From NCBI RefSeq assembly GCF_000196495.1, contig NC_011313.1, positions 434,001 to 498,000 of the forward strand: DNA of 64,000 nucleotides, read 5' to 3'. This DNA comes from Aliivibrio salmonicida LFI1238. Its GTDB lineage: Bacteria > Pseudomonadota > Gammaproteobacteria > Enterobacterales > Vibrionaceae. Shown here piece after piece: positions 35,318 to 44,204 of this stretch; position 1 is the stretch's first letter; each line of letters opens with the position of its first letter. The position numbers and the translations under genes were made by a program. Under the pieces are notes generated by a model. The model was given only the letters and a program-made list of their open reading frames with translations, searched no databases and had not been told where the DNA came from.

Positions 35318-36583
35318 TTATTCTGGAGAATTATTTATTTGTGATTCAAATAAAACCGTCGTAATAAAGTCTGTGGATGTTTTTTCTATGGTAAACGGCC
35401 AACTCATGCGCTCACAGATTCGTTCTACAATAACAAGTCCACAACCATATCCTGCGTTATACGTGTCATTTCCATCGTGGCAGTTAGTTATACAGAGCAG
35501 ATTACTTTCTAATGATATTTGAATGTCTCCCACACTATAGCTGAAAGAGTTTTTAATTAAATTATTAATCACAACGGTAATAAAACTGCTAGGTGCTAAG
35601 CTTGGTTCGCCTGTAACAATAGAGAGCTGAGCGCCCATTTCCTGTTTTGCAAATAAGGGTTTTAGGTGTTCTAACTGTGCTTTTAAAATCTCTTCAATTT
35701 GATAGTAATGAAAATGATGGAATTCAATTTCTTGTTTACCTAACAATAAGAAAGTTTCAGTGAGGAGGGTCATTTCTTCACTGGCTTGATGTAAGCGATT
35801 GATGGCTTTTAAAGCGATATTTGGTTGATTAGGTACTTTTGCAAGTAAATCGGCAGAACCTTGGATTACCATGATAGGGGTTCTTAATTCATGTGATGCA
35901 AAGCGGCTAAACTCTTTTTCTCGAGTAAAAAACTGTGCGATATGATGTTTATTCTCTAAAAGAGTCTGCTCAATATCTCGTGTTTCTTGGTATTTAGTAT
36001 CAACCGTGAAGTCATCATACTCTGGTGACATGAGCGCCACTTTATGTTGAATGTGGCGAAGCGGTAAAGAAATACTACGAACAAAATAAATGCCGTATAA
36101 GATCATTAAAATAGTAGATATACCACCAAGAGCTAAGGTTAATATGTGCAAATTTGCTTCATATGCATCTAGATAATCATCGGCATCATCTTGGAATAGG
36201 ACGTACAATAACCCCGATCCTGATGGATGAGGTTTAACAATAAAATGCTTATCTTCAATACCGAGTTGTTGCTCGTATAGCCCGGGTTTATTATAAGTAT
36301 TTAACCAAAGAGGGTGTTCTTGTTCGCTCCAATAAGTAGAGAACTCTTCTTCATTAGGCAAAGGAGTCTCTTCGCCTAATTGAGGGTATTTTTTGATGTA
36401 TTGATTGGCTTCGGTATCAAGCCAATGATGAAGACTAATTACTTCCAATTGATCTTCTGCGATATAAATAACAGACCAAAATAAAGCGAACATTAAAAAC
36501 GTGAGTATACCAAACGTCCAACGTATTTTTTTGAAGAAGCTAGGGTGCTTTATTGTGTTATTTAAGTCGGTAACCTTTTCCAT
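35318..36583 (-). CDS. Membrane sensor histidine kinase of a two-component system
   Basis: A 421-residue kinase. Membrane segments near 22-42 and 150-172 bound a periplasmic sensor of about 105 residues. The HisKA site is FSRFASHELRTPIMV (His near 230). The ATPase domain has NNLIKNSFSYS (N box) and YGCGLVIVERI (G box), with a shortened D box (NCHDGNDTYNAGYG), unusual for the family. The start overlaps the response regulator by 26 bases, so they are co-translated. The ligand is unknown. The DUF5666 lipoprotein gene across the IS982 element may be a target (inference). Confidence 0.88.
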   Translation of the reverse strand: MEKVTDLNNTIKHPSFFKKIRWTFGILTFLMFALFWSVIYIAEDQLEVISLHHWLDTEANQYIKKYPQLGEETPLPNEEEFSTYWSEQEHPLWLNTYNKPGLYEQQLGIEDKHFIVKPHPSGSGLLYVLFQDDADDYLDAYEANLHILTLALGGISTILMILYGIYFVRSISLPLRHIQHKVALMSPEYDDFTVDTKYQETRDIEQTLLENKHHIAQFFTREKEFSRFASHELRTPIMVIQGSADLLAKVPNQPNIALKAINRLHQASEEMTLLTETFLLLGKQEIEFHHFHYYQIEEILKAQLEHLKPLFAKQEMGAQLSIVTGEPSLAPSSFITVVINNLIKNSFSYSVGDIQISLESNLLCITNCHDGNDTYNAGYGCGLVIVERICERMSWPFTIEKTSTDFITTVLFESQINNSPE

Positions 36584-37223
36584 GAATCGTCTCTAGTCTT
36601 GGGGTATCAAAGCCTTTATCAATGGCGTTTCTTATTGTGTATAAATGGCTTCGTAATGCATCACTTGAGGGCAGTTCATCACCCCAAATATGCTCGGTAA
36701 GTTCATTTTTACTGACTACATCAGGCGCTTTTTTCATTAATAATGCAATAATTTTTAATTGAATAGGGGCCAGTTTTATTAATTGTTGTTGGCGAGATAA
36801 GGTACCTGCTTTGATATCCATTTCCATGTCTTCAAAGGTGATTTTTCCTACATCTGTGCGTTTTCCACGTTTTGATAATGCCAATAAACGTATGTGCAAT
36901 TCTTCCATCGCGAAAGGTTTGACGAGGTAATCGTCGCCACCGGCTTCAAACGCATGGATTTTATCTTCTAACGTGTCTTTTGCCGTTAAAAAAATAATGG
37001 GAGTACTGCAAGCATAATCATTTCTCAAAGCTTGAACGGTACTTATACCGTCTAATTTTGGCATCATTATATCCATAACGATGGCATCAAAACTTTGATT
37101 TTTTAGAATTTCAATCGCAGCAACACCATGATAAGCACAATCGATATCAATACCGACAAGCTCTAAATAATCGGCAATGGTTTCTGCTACGTGGTGGTTG
37201 TCTTCAACAATTAATACTTTCAT
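36558..37223 (-). CDS. OmpR/PhoB-family response regulator
   Basis: A 221-residue regulator. The receiver domain has the acidic pair EDNH, the phosphorylated Asp in AIVMDIMMPKLDG (near 52) and Lys in DDYLVKPFA. The C-terminal winged helix is of the OmpR type (LTEHIWGDELPSSDALRSHLYTIR split as LTEHIWGDELPSSDA and LRSHLYTIRNAID; HGKGYRL). First gene of the operon, with the kinase overlapping its end. Its promoter faces the IS982 element only 64 bases away. Confidence 0.92.
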   Translation of the reverse strand: MKVLIVEDNHHVAETIADYLELVGIDIDCAYHGVAAIEILKNQSFDAIVMDIMMPKLDGISTVQALRNDYACSTPIIFLTAKDTLEDKIHAFEAGGDDYLVKPFAMEELHIRLLALSKRGKRTDVGKITFEDMEMDIKAGTLSRQQQLIKLAPIQLKIIALLMKKAPDVVSKNELTEHIWGDELPSSDALRSHLYTIRNAIDKGFDTPRLETIHGKGYRLK

Positions 37224-37286
37224 TTATCTCTTCACGAATCCTTCACACTCTTACCACTATAGTACCCTTATAAATTGAATTAATTA

Positions 37287-38287
37287 ACCTGAATTCTGGA
37301 TAAGGCTGAACTAATTGCCCACCTAACGATCAGATCTTTCGACCAAGAATTATTTGAACGTATTTTAAAAGGTGGGCAAGATGAATAAATTAGTTGATAT
37401 ATTTTGTGATGTCGATGATTTTTGTTATCAATTCTTATCTCAATGGGAAAAATACCTTGTTGAGGCTAGTGAGAGAAAAAGAAAACGTCAGTCAGTAATG
37501 TCTACTAGTGAATGTATGACTATTGTCATCGCTTTTCATCAATCAAATCATAGAGATTTCAAGAACTTCTATATCGGGTTAGTTCATCAATATTGGAAAG
37601 GATACTTTCCAAATTTACTTAGCTACACTCGATTTGTGAGCAAAATGCCTAGCCTAATCGCCCCAATGTGTGCCTATTTTCAATCTATCAAAGGTAAGCC
37701 GACTGGCATTGCTTTTGTTGACTCCACGAGTCTTAAAGTATGCCATAACATTCGAATTCCTCGCCATAAAGTCTTTGATGGTGTTGCGAAAAGAGGAAAA
37801 GGTACCATGGGATGGTTTTTCGGCTTCAAACTTCATTTATTGATTAACCATCTTGGAGAAATTATTTCGCTGAAAATCACAGCTGGCAATGTAAATGATA
37901 GGACTCCTGTACCTGATTTATGCAAAGAACTCTCGGGGAAATTGTACGCTGATAAAGGGTACATAGGTAAAAAGTTGAGTGAGAGCTTAAAGAACTCTGA
38001 TGTCGATTTAGTGACTACCTCGCGAAAAAACATGAAAGCAAAAGAGATAAGTGCTTTTGATAAGGCTATGTTATCAAAGAGATACATTATCGAAACGATA
38101 AATGACCAATTGAAGAATATCTCTCAAATTGAACATAGCCGTCATCGTAGCGTGACTGGTTTCATGCTAAATGTAATTTCAGGCGTTGTGGCTTATTGTT
38201 TAAAAAAACAAAAGCCACGAATTAAGCTATCAGAATGTGAATTTGAACTAATCCTCGCTTAAAGCATGTTTTATCCAGAATTCAGGT
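37287..38287 (+). mobile_element. Intact IS982-family insertion sequence
   Basis: A 1001-base element with terminal inverted repeats ACCTGAATTCTGGATAA (from 37287) and the matching TTATCCAGAATTCAGGT (to 38287). It is flanked by a direct repeat, TAATTA, at 37281-37286 and 38288-38293, the target duplication. The single transposase frame is open from end to end. All this points to a recent, potentially mobile insertion. Confidence 0.93.
37381..38262 (+). CDS. IS982-family transposase
   Basis: About 293 residues, a DDE-type transposase. The acidic residues are in GIAFVDSTSLKVC, KLYADKGYIGKK and RYIIETINDQLK, with the IS982 features FFGFKLHLLIN and HSRHRSVTGFM. ATG 37381 has AAGG eight bases upstream; an in-frame GTG at 37372 falls on that binding site. 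The gene is complete, with no frameshift, so the element may be active. Confidence 0.92.
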   Translation: MNKLVDIFCDVDDFCYQFLSQWEKYLVEASERKRKRQSVMSTSECMTIVIAFHQSNHRDFKNFYIGLVHQYWKGYFPNLLSYTRFVSKMPSLIAPMCAYFQSIKGKPTGIAFVDSTSLKVCHNIRIPRHKVFDGVAKRGKGTMGWFFGFKLHLLINHLGEIISLKITAGNVNDRTPVPDLCKELSGKLYADKGYIGKKLSESLKNSDVDLVTTSRKNMKAKEISAFDKAMLSKRYIIETINDQLKNISQIEHSRHRSVTGFMLNVISGVVAYCLKKQKPRIKLSECEFELILA

Positions 38288-38311
38288 TAATTATAAGAAT
38301 TAGGTTAAAAA

Positions 38312-39238
38312 ATGAAGAAAATCGCTATTTTACTATTAGGTACTGCTGTTTTAACAGGTTGTGGCTCTGATGATTCAGGTGATTCAGGTGATTCAAATGA
38401 TCAGCGTGCATCAAGTTCATATATTGGTGCTATTGAGTCGGTTGATCAAAGTAATAACTCTGTGTCAATTAGCTCTATGTCATTAGATGCAACTCATGCA
38501 GAGATAAAGTTAAATGATATGCCAATCAACTTGATTGATCTTGATAAAGGTATGCAAGCCGATATTGAGTATGATCATGGCGTAGCTTACGAGATAGAGC
38601 TAGAACCGATTGTTGTTGGTGAAGTGTCGCAAGTAAGTACAACTGACATTACAATTAATGGGCAAGTTTTTAAGCATACTGATTTAGCTACTAATCCAAA
38701 TATTACCGTAAATAAAAGAGCTATGTTATTTGGTTACCTTAACGACTCAAAAGAATGGGTAATTACAGCAATCTATAATGCTGATTTTTTACCTAATGAT
38801 GTACATGAAGGAATAGTGTCGGATTTTAATCAAGCAAAAAATACTTTTAAACTGAATTCTACAATTGTTCATTCTACAGATTATGATGATTTGAATGAAT
38901 TAAGAAATGGTGTATGGGTTGAAGTAGAAGGCACATATAGTGCAAATAAATTCACAGCCATTGACGTTGATGTTGAAGATGTATCTGACTTTTCTAATGC
39001 TGAAGTAGAAGGTCGTGTTACTGCTCTTAATCTTGAAAAAACATTAATGACATTAAATGGCAGAACGGAAGTAACAATCACTGCTAATACTCGATTCATT
39101 AAAGAAAATGAACTTGGTCATGATGTTGTTAGTGATAATAGCTTATTAGAGTTAGGTGCTAAAATTGATGTTGATTTGATCAATAAAAATGGCGCATTAG
39201 AAGCAACTGAAATTGAACTAGATAACGACAACGATTAA
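38312..39238 (+). CDS. DUF5666-domain lipoprotein
   Basis: A 308-residue exported protein. A lipoprotein signal ends LLLGTAVLTGCG (Cys at 17), followed by a tandem GDS repeat encoded by copies of the 9-base unit gattcaggt near 38371-38396. The rest consists of repeated beta-rich DUF5666 units (IGAIESVDQSNNSVSIS, VVGEVSQVSTTDITING, VEGRVTALNLEKTLMTLNG). The function is unknown. The IS982 element ends only 24 bases before the ATG, so the native promoter is probably separated; transcription may come from inside the IS. It may belong to the regulon of the adjacent two-component system, as it was divergent from it before the insertion. Confidence 0.8.
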   Translation: MKKIAILLLGTAVLTGCGSDDSGDSGDSNDQRASSSYIGAIESVDQSNNSVSISSMSLDATHAEIKLNDMPINLIDLDKGMQADIEYDHGVAYEIELEPIVVGEVSQVSTTDITINGQVFKHTDLATNPNITVNKRAMLFGYLNDSKEWVITAIYNADFLPNDVHEGIVSDFNQAKNTFKLNSTIVHSTDYDDLNELRNGVWVEVEGTYSANKFTAIDVDVEDVSDFSNAEVEGRVTALNLEKTLMTLNGRTEVTITANTRFIKENELGHDVVSDNSLLELGAKIDVDLINKNGALEATEIELDNDND

Positions 39239-39256
39239 ATTCGCTATACATTAAAG

Positions 39257-39289
39257 AACCACTGTCTTTCATGAGTCAGTGGTTTTTTT
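39257..39289 (+). terminator. Rho-independent terminator
   Basis: AACCACTG (39257-39264) pairs with CAGTGGTT (39277-39284), followed by a T run to 39289. Confidence 0.9.
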
Positions 39290-39386
39290 GTTTTTCTGCA
39301 CTATCTAAAAAATAAGCCATGACAATCGATAAATTAGGATTAGTATCTAATAATAAATGTAATGAAATGGAAAATAAGGAAACAAA

Positions 39387-40292
39387 ATGGCAGGGTTAAG
39401 TTTATTAACACTATTAGATGATATTGCATCCGTACTTGATGATGTTGCTCTGATGTCGAAAGTGGCAGCAAAGAAAACGGCGGGTGTATTGGGCGATGAT
39501 TTAGCGCTTAACGCACAACAAGTGTCGGGTGTTAGAGCGGAACGAGAGATCCCGGTGGTATGGGGTGTTGCTAAAGGCTCATTTAAGAATAAGTTAATTT
39601 TGGTTCCGGCAGCTTTGTTGATTAGCTCGATTGCACCTTGGTTAATTACGCCATTATTATTGATTGGTGGTTTGTTTCTTTGTTTTGAGGGTGCTGAGAA
39701 AATTCATGAGAAATTCTTTCATCATCATGATGTAAAAGAAGATCATGAAAAAGAAACGCAAACTAATCCAGAGGACATTGAAGATCATGAGCAGAAGAAG
39801 ATAAAAGGGGCGATTCGTACCGATTTTATTTTGTCTGCTGAGATCATTGTCATTGCGCTTGGAACAGTTCAAGGACATCCGTTTATTACTCAAGTATTGG
39901 TAATGAGCTTAATCGCAGTATTGATGACCATTGGCGTGTATGGCCTTGTGGCTGGTATCGTAAAAATGGATGATTTGGGTTTTTATCTACAGCGTAAAAG
40001 TGATGGAAAGGGCATTTGGGGCTCTATTGGGAATGGACTTGTTGCAATGGCACCAAAGTTAATGAAGTTCTTAACGGTTGTCGGTACCATCGCTATGTTT
40101 TTAGTGGGGGGTGGTATTGTTGTCCACAGTATTCCATTTGTTCACCATGCACTAGAAAGCGTTGTTAGCTTACTTCCTAGTCTTCCTTATGTTGCGGCAA
40201 CCTATTTAACCATTGGTAATGGGATTATCGGTTTACTGAGTGGTTTTATTCTTCTTGGTGTGATTAGCGTGTATCAAAAACTAAACAGTTAG
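39387..40292 (+). CDS. yedI: DUF808 / YedI-family inner-membrane protein
   Basis: A 301-residue membrane protein. The N-terminus is the conserved AGLSLLTLLDDIASVLDDVA stretch of the family, with KKTAGVLGDDLALNAQQV following. Five or six membrane segments are evident. A charged His/Glu/Lys-rich cytoplasmic loop sits near 110-135 (HHHDVKEDHEKETQ). Its function is unknown. It is followed by the hairpin at 40316-40346. Confidence 0.88.
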   Translation: MAGLSLLTLLDDIASVLDDVALMSKVAAKKTAGVLGDDLALNAQQVSGVRAEREIPVVWGVAKGSFKNKLILVPAALLISSIAPWLITPLLLIGGLFLCFEGAEKIHEKFFHHHDVKEDHEKETQTNPEDIEDHEQKKIKGAIRTDFILSAEIIVIALGTVQGHPFITQVLVMSLIAVLMTIGVYGLVAGIVKMDDLGFYLQRKSDGKGIWGSIGNGLVAMAPKLMKFLTVVGTIAMFLVGGGIVVHSIPFVHHALESVVSLLPSLPYVAATYLTIGNGIIGLLSGFILLGVISVYQKLNS

Positions 40293-40315
40293 CAAAACGA
40301 CTCGATTCGAAAGAA

Positions 40316-40346
40316 AGACAACCGGTGTAATTTACTCCGGTTGTCT
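40316..40346. terminator. 10-base-pair hairpin between convergent genes
   Basis: AGACAACCGG (40316-40325) and CCGGTTGTCT (40337-40346) are exact complements around an 11-base loop. On the minus strand it is followed by TTCTTTC, so it suits termination of the acyltransferase gene. Confidence 0.7.
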
Positions 40347-40384
40347 AGCTTGTAAGAACAATATTATTTGCGAATAGACTTACA

Positions 40385-41398
40385 TTAAGGGACAAGCCAT
40401 GCCGTTTTCTTGGATTTTGAAAGTAACCAACTTAACCCTAATGCGCCAGCACCACTGATCACAACCCACACAGGGATCACCCACATAGGATTATGGCCGT
40501 CATACCATTGGAAATTTTTCATCGGCCATAAGAACAATGGGTGGAGTAAGTAAATACCTAAGCTGTAGGTACTGATGAAACTGACGATGGTTCGTGATTT
40601 ATTAGACAACGATTCGCCATAGTAACGACACACAAAAAATAGCATTCCAGCCGCTGCAACGGTATTAATGGTTTTATACGACAACCATCTTCCGACTGTG
40701 TATTCATCTAATAGCACACTTTGGCTTATTACCATGTAAACGGTTGTCGCTAATGCGGTGAGTCCGATAACGAGAGCGATTATGGTATTCTGTTTGGTCA
40801 ATTCGACTCGTTGATATAGCGCATAACCCAGTAATAAGTAGCCGCTGTATAGCCAGATTTCAGTGCTCCACAACCCTTCAAATTTGGCGAGGAAGAAGCA
40901 AGTGGTTAGTAACCAGATCCCAATGATTGAAAATAGAGCGGTGTTATCCAGTTTTTGCACCATGACTCGAAAGAAAGGGATCACAAAATAGAGTGGAATG
41001 AAGTAATAAAAGAAACCTAAATGGTAATAGGTGTACTCAAAAGGAAGATCGATAAGGACGCTTTTCGCCGATTCAAAATCATAACCTTGTGCGGTTAGTC
41101 CTGAGAGTAAGGCATAAAATACAGACCAAAAAAGAAAAGGAACTAACACCTTACCTAGGCGTTTTTTTGCATAATAAGGGGCGTTAAATTCTCGTTTGTC
41201 ACTGAGCATTAATGCACCCGTGATCATAATAAAAATAGGGACAGCCCAGCGACTTAAGCTGTTTACTGATACCGCCGTTGCCCATTGGTCAAATGGAATG
41301 ACGTTAAGCTCGTTTCTATAAGGGGCAAGCACATGAATAGCGACTACCGCAATAGCGGCAATACACCTTAGTAAATCAAAAAAGAAGACTCTTCCCAT
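40385..41398 (-). CDS. Acyltransferase-3 family membrane protein
   Basis: A 337-residue protein with about ten membrane segments. It begins FFDLLRCIAAIAVVAIHV, in which the conserved Arg and His of the acyltransferase-3 family are seen. It is of the short form without a C-terminal SGNH domain, like WecH. Family members O-acylate surface glycans using acyl-CoA from the cytoplasm. The acceptor is unknown; no glycan gene is nearby. Confidence 0.82.
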   Translation of the reverse strand: MGRVFFFDLLRCIAAIAVVAIHVLAPYRNELNVIPFDQWATAVSVNSLSRWAVPIFIMITGALMLSDKREFNAPYYAKKRLGKVLVPFLFWSVFYALLSGLTAQGYDFESAKSVLIDLPFEYTYYHLGFFYYFIPLYFVIPFFRVMVQKLDNTALFSIIGIWLLTTCFFLAKFEGLWSTEIWLYSGYLLLGYALYQRVELTKQNTIIALVIGLTALATTVYMVISQSVLLDEYTVGRWLSYKTINTVAAAGMLFFVCRYYGESLSNKSRTIVSFISTYSLGIYLLHPLFLWPMKNFQWYDGHNPMWVIPVWVVISGAGALGLSWLLSKSKKTAWLVP

Positions 41399-41617
41399 CG
41401 TACTTTCCTATTTTTTAGTGTTGGTTTATCAAGTAATAACGTTATTAGTATAGTTTGTAACGTAAAATCCATTCGACGATGTCTGAATAATGTAAATGTA
41501 TTGAAATATGTTTATTAAAACTAAAGCATTTAAATAAAGACTAAATAAAAATAATACACTAAAATTATAACAAGTTAATGCAATTTAATTAACGCTTAAC
41601 ATTATCAAGGAGTGAAA

Positions 41618-42589
41618 ATGAACGTTGTTGTAGGAGCACTTGTCTCGCTATCTTTGTTGTCACCAGTGGTATTGGCAACCGAAGAGTTTTCAGTTACTCC
41701 GTATATTGTGGGTGGTAATGACGCGAATGTCGCGGGTTACCCTTTTATGGCTTCATTAATGTTTGAATATGCAAGTCAACCTGGCGTAATTTATCCATTT
41801 TGTGGTGGTTCAATTTTAGACAGTACTCATATTTTAACGGCAGCACACTGTGTTTATGATACTGCATCTTCACAAGTTTCAAATATGAAAGTGGCAATTG
41901 AAGCGAATAATGGGCAAGGCATGCTTGCTGCACAGCGAGTTGCTGTAAAAAATATCTATTACCCAAGTGATTATAATGATTCTACATTAATTAACGATGT
42001 GGAGGTCTTAGAGTTATCAGAAGCGTTACCTAATTACACATTGGGACATGCCGCAACATTAGGAGAATCATACCTTGAAGGTCAAGGTTACAGAGCCGTA
42101 GGTTCTATTTTTACCATTATCGGTTATGGGCGACTATCTTCGACTCAAGCAAATACAAACGTTGATTTTATGGAAGCTCGGGTGAAATATGTTAACCCAA
42201 CGGATTGTAATGTGTGGGCTAACTTCACTACGTCAGATAAGCAAGTGTGCTCGTCCGGGTATTCTTTTGATTCTTCAGATTTAGTGACCGCAACGTGCCA
42301 AGGGGATTCTGGCGGTCCACTTGTTTGGAATGGAACTCAAATTGGTATCGTTAGTTTTGGTCCATCAGTATGTGGTCAAACGATCGTAGCAACGGGTACG
42401 TTACCTGCTCAGTCTGTTTTTACCGATGTCAGTCATTATAAAGATTGGATCCTGAAAGCTCAAAGGGGCGAAGTTACATCAACGATTACAGCAACAACGA
42501 GTAGCAGTAGCTCTGGTGGCTCAATTCCATTGTTTGGATTGCTTGGGCTATCATTATTTGGATACTACCGAAAGAGTAGAGCGTCATGA
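41618..42589 (+). CDS. Secreted trypsin-like serine protease with GlyGly-CTERM tail
   Basis: A 323-residue protein. A signal peptide ends near VVLATEE, and the chain continues to IVGGNDANVAGYPF, the usual activation site of chymotrypsin-fold enzymes. The triad is His in TAAHC, Asp in INDVEVLEL and Ser in CQGDSGGPLV. The C-terminal end is a Ser-rich linker, SSSSGGSIPLFGLLGLSLFGYYRKSRAS split as SSGGSIPLFGL plus a basic end, a GlyGly-CTERM sorting signal. Such proteins are cut by rhombosortase and tend to be type II secretion substrates. AAGGAG five bases before ATG 41618 decides this start over the GTG at 41612. The Asp motif differs slightly from the common DIALL. Confidence 0.9.
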   Translation: MNVVVGALVSLSLLSPVVLATEEFSVTPYIVGGNDANVAGYPFMASLMFEYASQPGVIYPFCGGSILDSTHILTAAHCVYDTASSQVSNMKVAIEANNGQGMLAAQRVAVKNIYYPSDYNDSTLINDVEVLELSEALPNYTLGHAATLGESYLEGQGYRAVGSIFTIIGYGRLSSTQANTNVDFMEARVKYVNPTDCNVWANFTTSDKQVCSSGYSFDSSDLVTATCQGDSGGPLVWNGTQIGIVSFGPSVCGQTIVATGTLPAQSVFTDVSHYKDWILKAQRGEVTSTITATTSSSSSGGSIPLFGLLGLSLFGYYRKSRAS

Positions 42590-42610
42590 CTCAGTATTTT
42601 TGACAATAAA

Positions 42611-42645
42611 AAAGGACATGGCGATGAAGTCATGTCCTTTTTTGT
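42611..42645. terminator. Bidirectional terminator
   Basis: AAAGGACATG (42611-42620) pairs exactly with CATGTCCTTT (42631-42640), with T and A runs on the two sides. It separates the convergent protease and desaturase genes. Confidence 0.9.
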
Positions 42646-42654
42646 TTCTATCAA

Positions 42655-43782
42655 TTAAACATATTGAAGCACTAGGCGGTTCCATGCTTTTTTCTGTTGT
42701 TCAAACTGCATTTTAATTTGCTTATGTTGAACGTTTAGAACCGCGATTTCATATTGTTTTGATAATGCATTTTTCTTATGTTCAAGTAATTGCTTTTTTG
42801 AATCATAGTATTCAGACATGCGTTCAATCAGGGCTTCGTACTCGGCCTCTAAATGCTCTTTTACGGCATGATAATTATGAAGCTTTGCAATTTTATCTTC
42901 TGCTTTTTTTCGTAACATTAACGCTTGTGCTTTTTCTACTTTAGCTTGAGGGCTAATGCGAAGTTTGCTTGTTAATCCTAACCAAGAGCAGCTTTTAATT
43001 AACCATTTAGTTGGATCATATTGCCACCAATAAATGCCATTTCTATAGTCATTTTCGAATATGTGGTGGTAGTTATGATAACCTTCCCCAAAAGTCAGGA
43101 CCGCTAAAATACCATTATCACGAGCGGTATTTTTCTCTGTATAAGGTTGGCTACCCCAGATATGAGCGAGTGAATTAATGAAAAAAGTCGTGTGGTGGTT
43201 TAATACTAAACGTACTGCACCTATCATTAAAAGCATGCCAAGGATGTCGCCATAAATAACACCAAGAAGCAGTGGTACACCTAGATTCATGACTAAAGCA
43301 AGGGGAACATAATGATTATGTTGCCACATGACTATTTTATCTTTTTGTAAATCACGGCAGTTTGAATAATCATCAAATTTAGCTGGTTTATAATGACGTA
43401 GCATCCAGCCTATATGTGAAAACCAAAATCCGCGCTTTGCTGAATAAGGGTCTTTATCATTATCATCTACATGACGATGATGAACTCTATGATCAGATGA
43501 CCAATGTAAGGCACTATTTTGTAGGGCAAAGGCGCCCCCTAAAGCAAAAATGAAACGTAATGCAGGATGAGCATTATAAGCTTTATGAGACCATAAACGA
43601 TGATAGCCAGCTGTTATAGAAAGATTACAAAAGCTAAAAGTTAGCAGCAGCCATATCCAGTGCTCAGTACCTAGGCCGTTATAATAGGCATAAATAGGGG
43701 TTGCAACTAAAGCAAGTAACAGACTTGATGTAAAAATAAATACATTCAACCAAATAATTGGTGGTTTAGATCCTTTATTCAT
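42655..43782 (-). CDS. Membrane fatty acid (acyl-CoA) delta-9 desaturase
   Basis: A 375-residue desaturase. The three histidine boxes are HRLWSH, HRVHHRH (with WSSDHRVHH) and EGYHNYHH, and four hydrophobic segments surround them. These bind the di-iron centre that makes a cis double bond in saturated acyl chains, using oxygen and an electron donor. The last 100 residues are a charged coiled coil (KKAEDKIAKLHNYHAVKEHLEA, split by context), a common extension in vibrios. It is likely to help membrane fluidity in the cold. Confidence 0.9.
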   Translation of the reverse strand: MNKGSKPPIIWLNVFIFTSSLLLALVATPIYAYYNGLGTEHWIWLLLTFSFCNLSITAGYHRLWSHKAYNAHPALRFIFALGGAFALQNSALHWSSDHRVHHRHVDDNDKDPYSAKRGFWFSHIGWMLRHYKPAKFDDYSNCRDLQKDKIVMWQHNHYVPLALVMNLGVPLLLGVIYGDILGMLLMIGAVRLVLNHHTTFFINSLAHIWGSQPYTEKNTARDNGILAVLTFGEGYHNYHHIFENDYRNGIYWWQYDPTKWLIKSCSWLGLTSKLRISPQAKVEKAQALMLRKKAEDKIAKLHNYHAVKEHLEAEYEALIERMSEYYDSKKQLLEHKKNALSKQYEIAVLNVQHKQIKMQFEQQKKAWNRLVLQYV

Positions 43783-43967
43783 AATAACAGTTCCATTTAA
43801 GCGTACAGTTGTGCGCTAGAATAGTTCGAGTGGATATTTTAGTCAAGATAAGAGCGTTAGCAATAGGTAACTAATTTAAACAAATGAGAGTTAGATAAAA
43901 GAAGTAAGAAGGAGGGAACAAGTTTGCTATAATTTGGTACAAATAAATTCCGTATGAGTTGTAGTAA

Positions 43968-44204
43968 ATGAAAATGTCATTTTCAGAAGGGGACATTATT
44001 GCTAACCAGCATGAGTTGGTTGTGCGATTAAATAATAAATCTAAAACAATGTTACAAGCAGAAGTTGATGCCATTACGTTGATTGGTGGGGCAAATGTAA
44101 TTAGCGCAGTAGGAAGTGGATTAAAATGGTCCGTATTATTAGATGATGAACAACAGCTGCAACACCTCTCTCAAGAAATCGGCATTGCGATTGAGCGTTA
44201 TTAG
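43968..44204 (+). CDS. DUF3389-family small protein
   Basis: A 78-residue soluble protein. The order GDIIANQHELVVRL, VDAITLIGGANVISA, LKWSVLLD resembles the DUF3389 family, known mostly from Vibrionaceae. The function is unknown. Its end overlaps by four bases the stop of the convergent GGDEF gene. ATG at 43974 is an alternative start. Confidence 0.72.
   Translation: MKMSFSEGDIIANQHELVVRLNNKSKTMLQAEVDAITLIGGANVISAVGSGLKWSVLLDDEQQLQHLSQEIGIAIERY

Noticed and set aside
38371..38396. Short 9-base tandem repeat as a phase-variable switch
   Set aside because: The unit is a multiple of three, so copy change would only alter the number of GDS residues after the lipoprotein Cys, not the frame.
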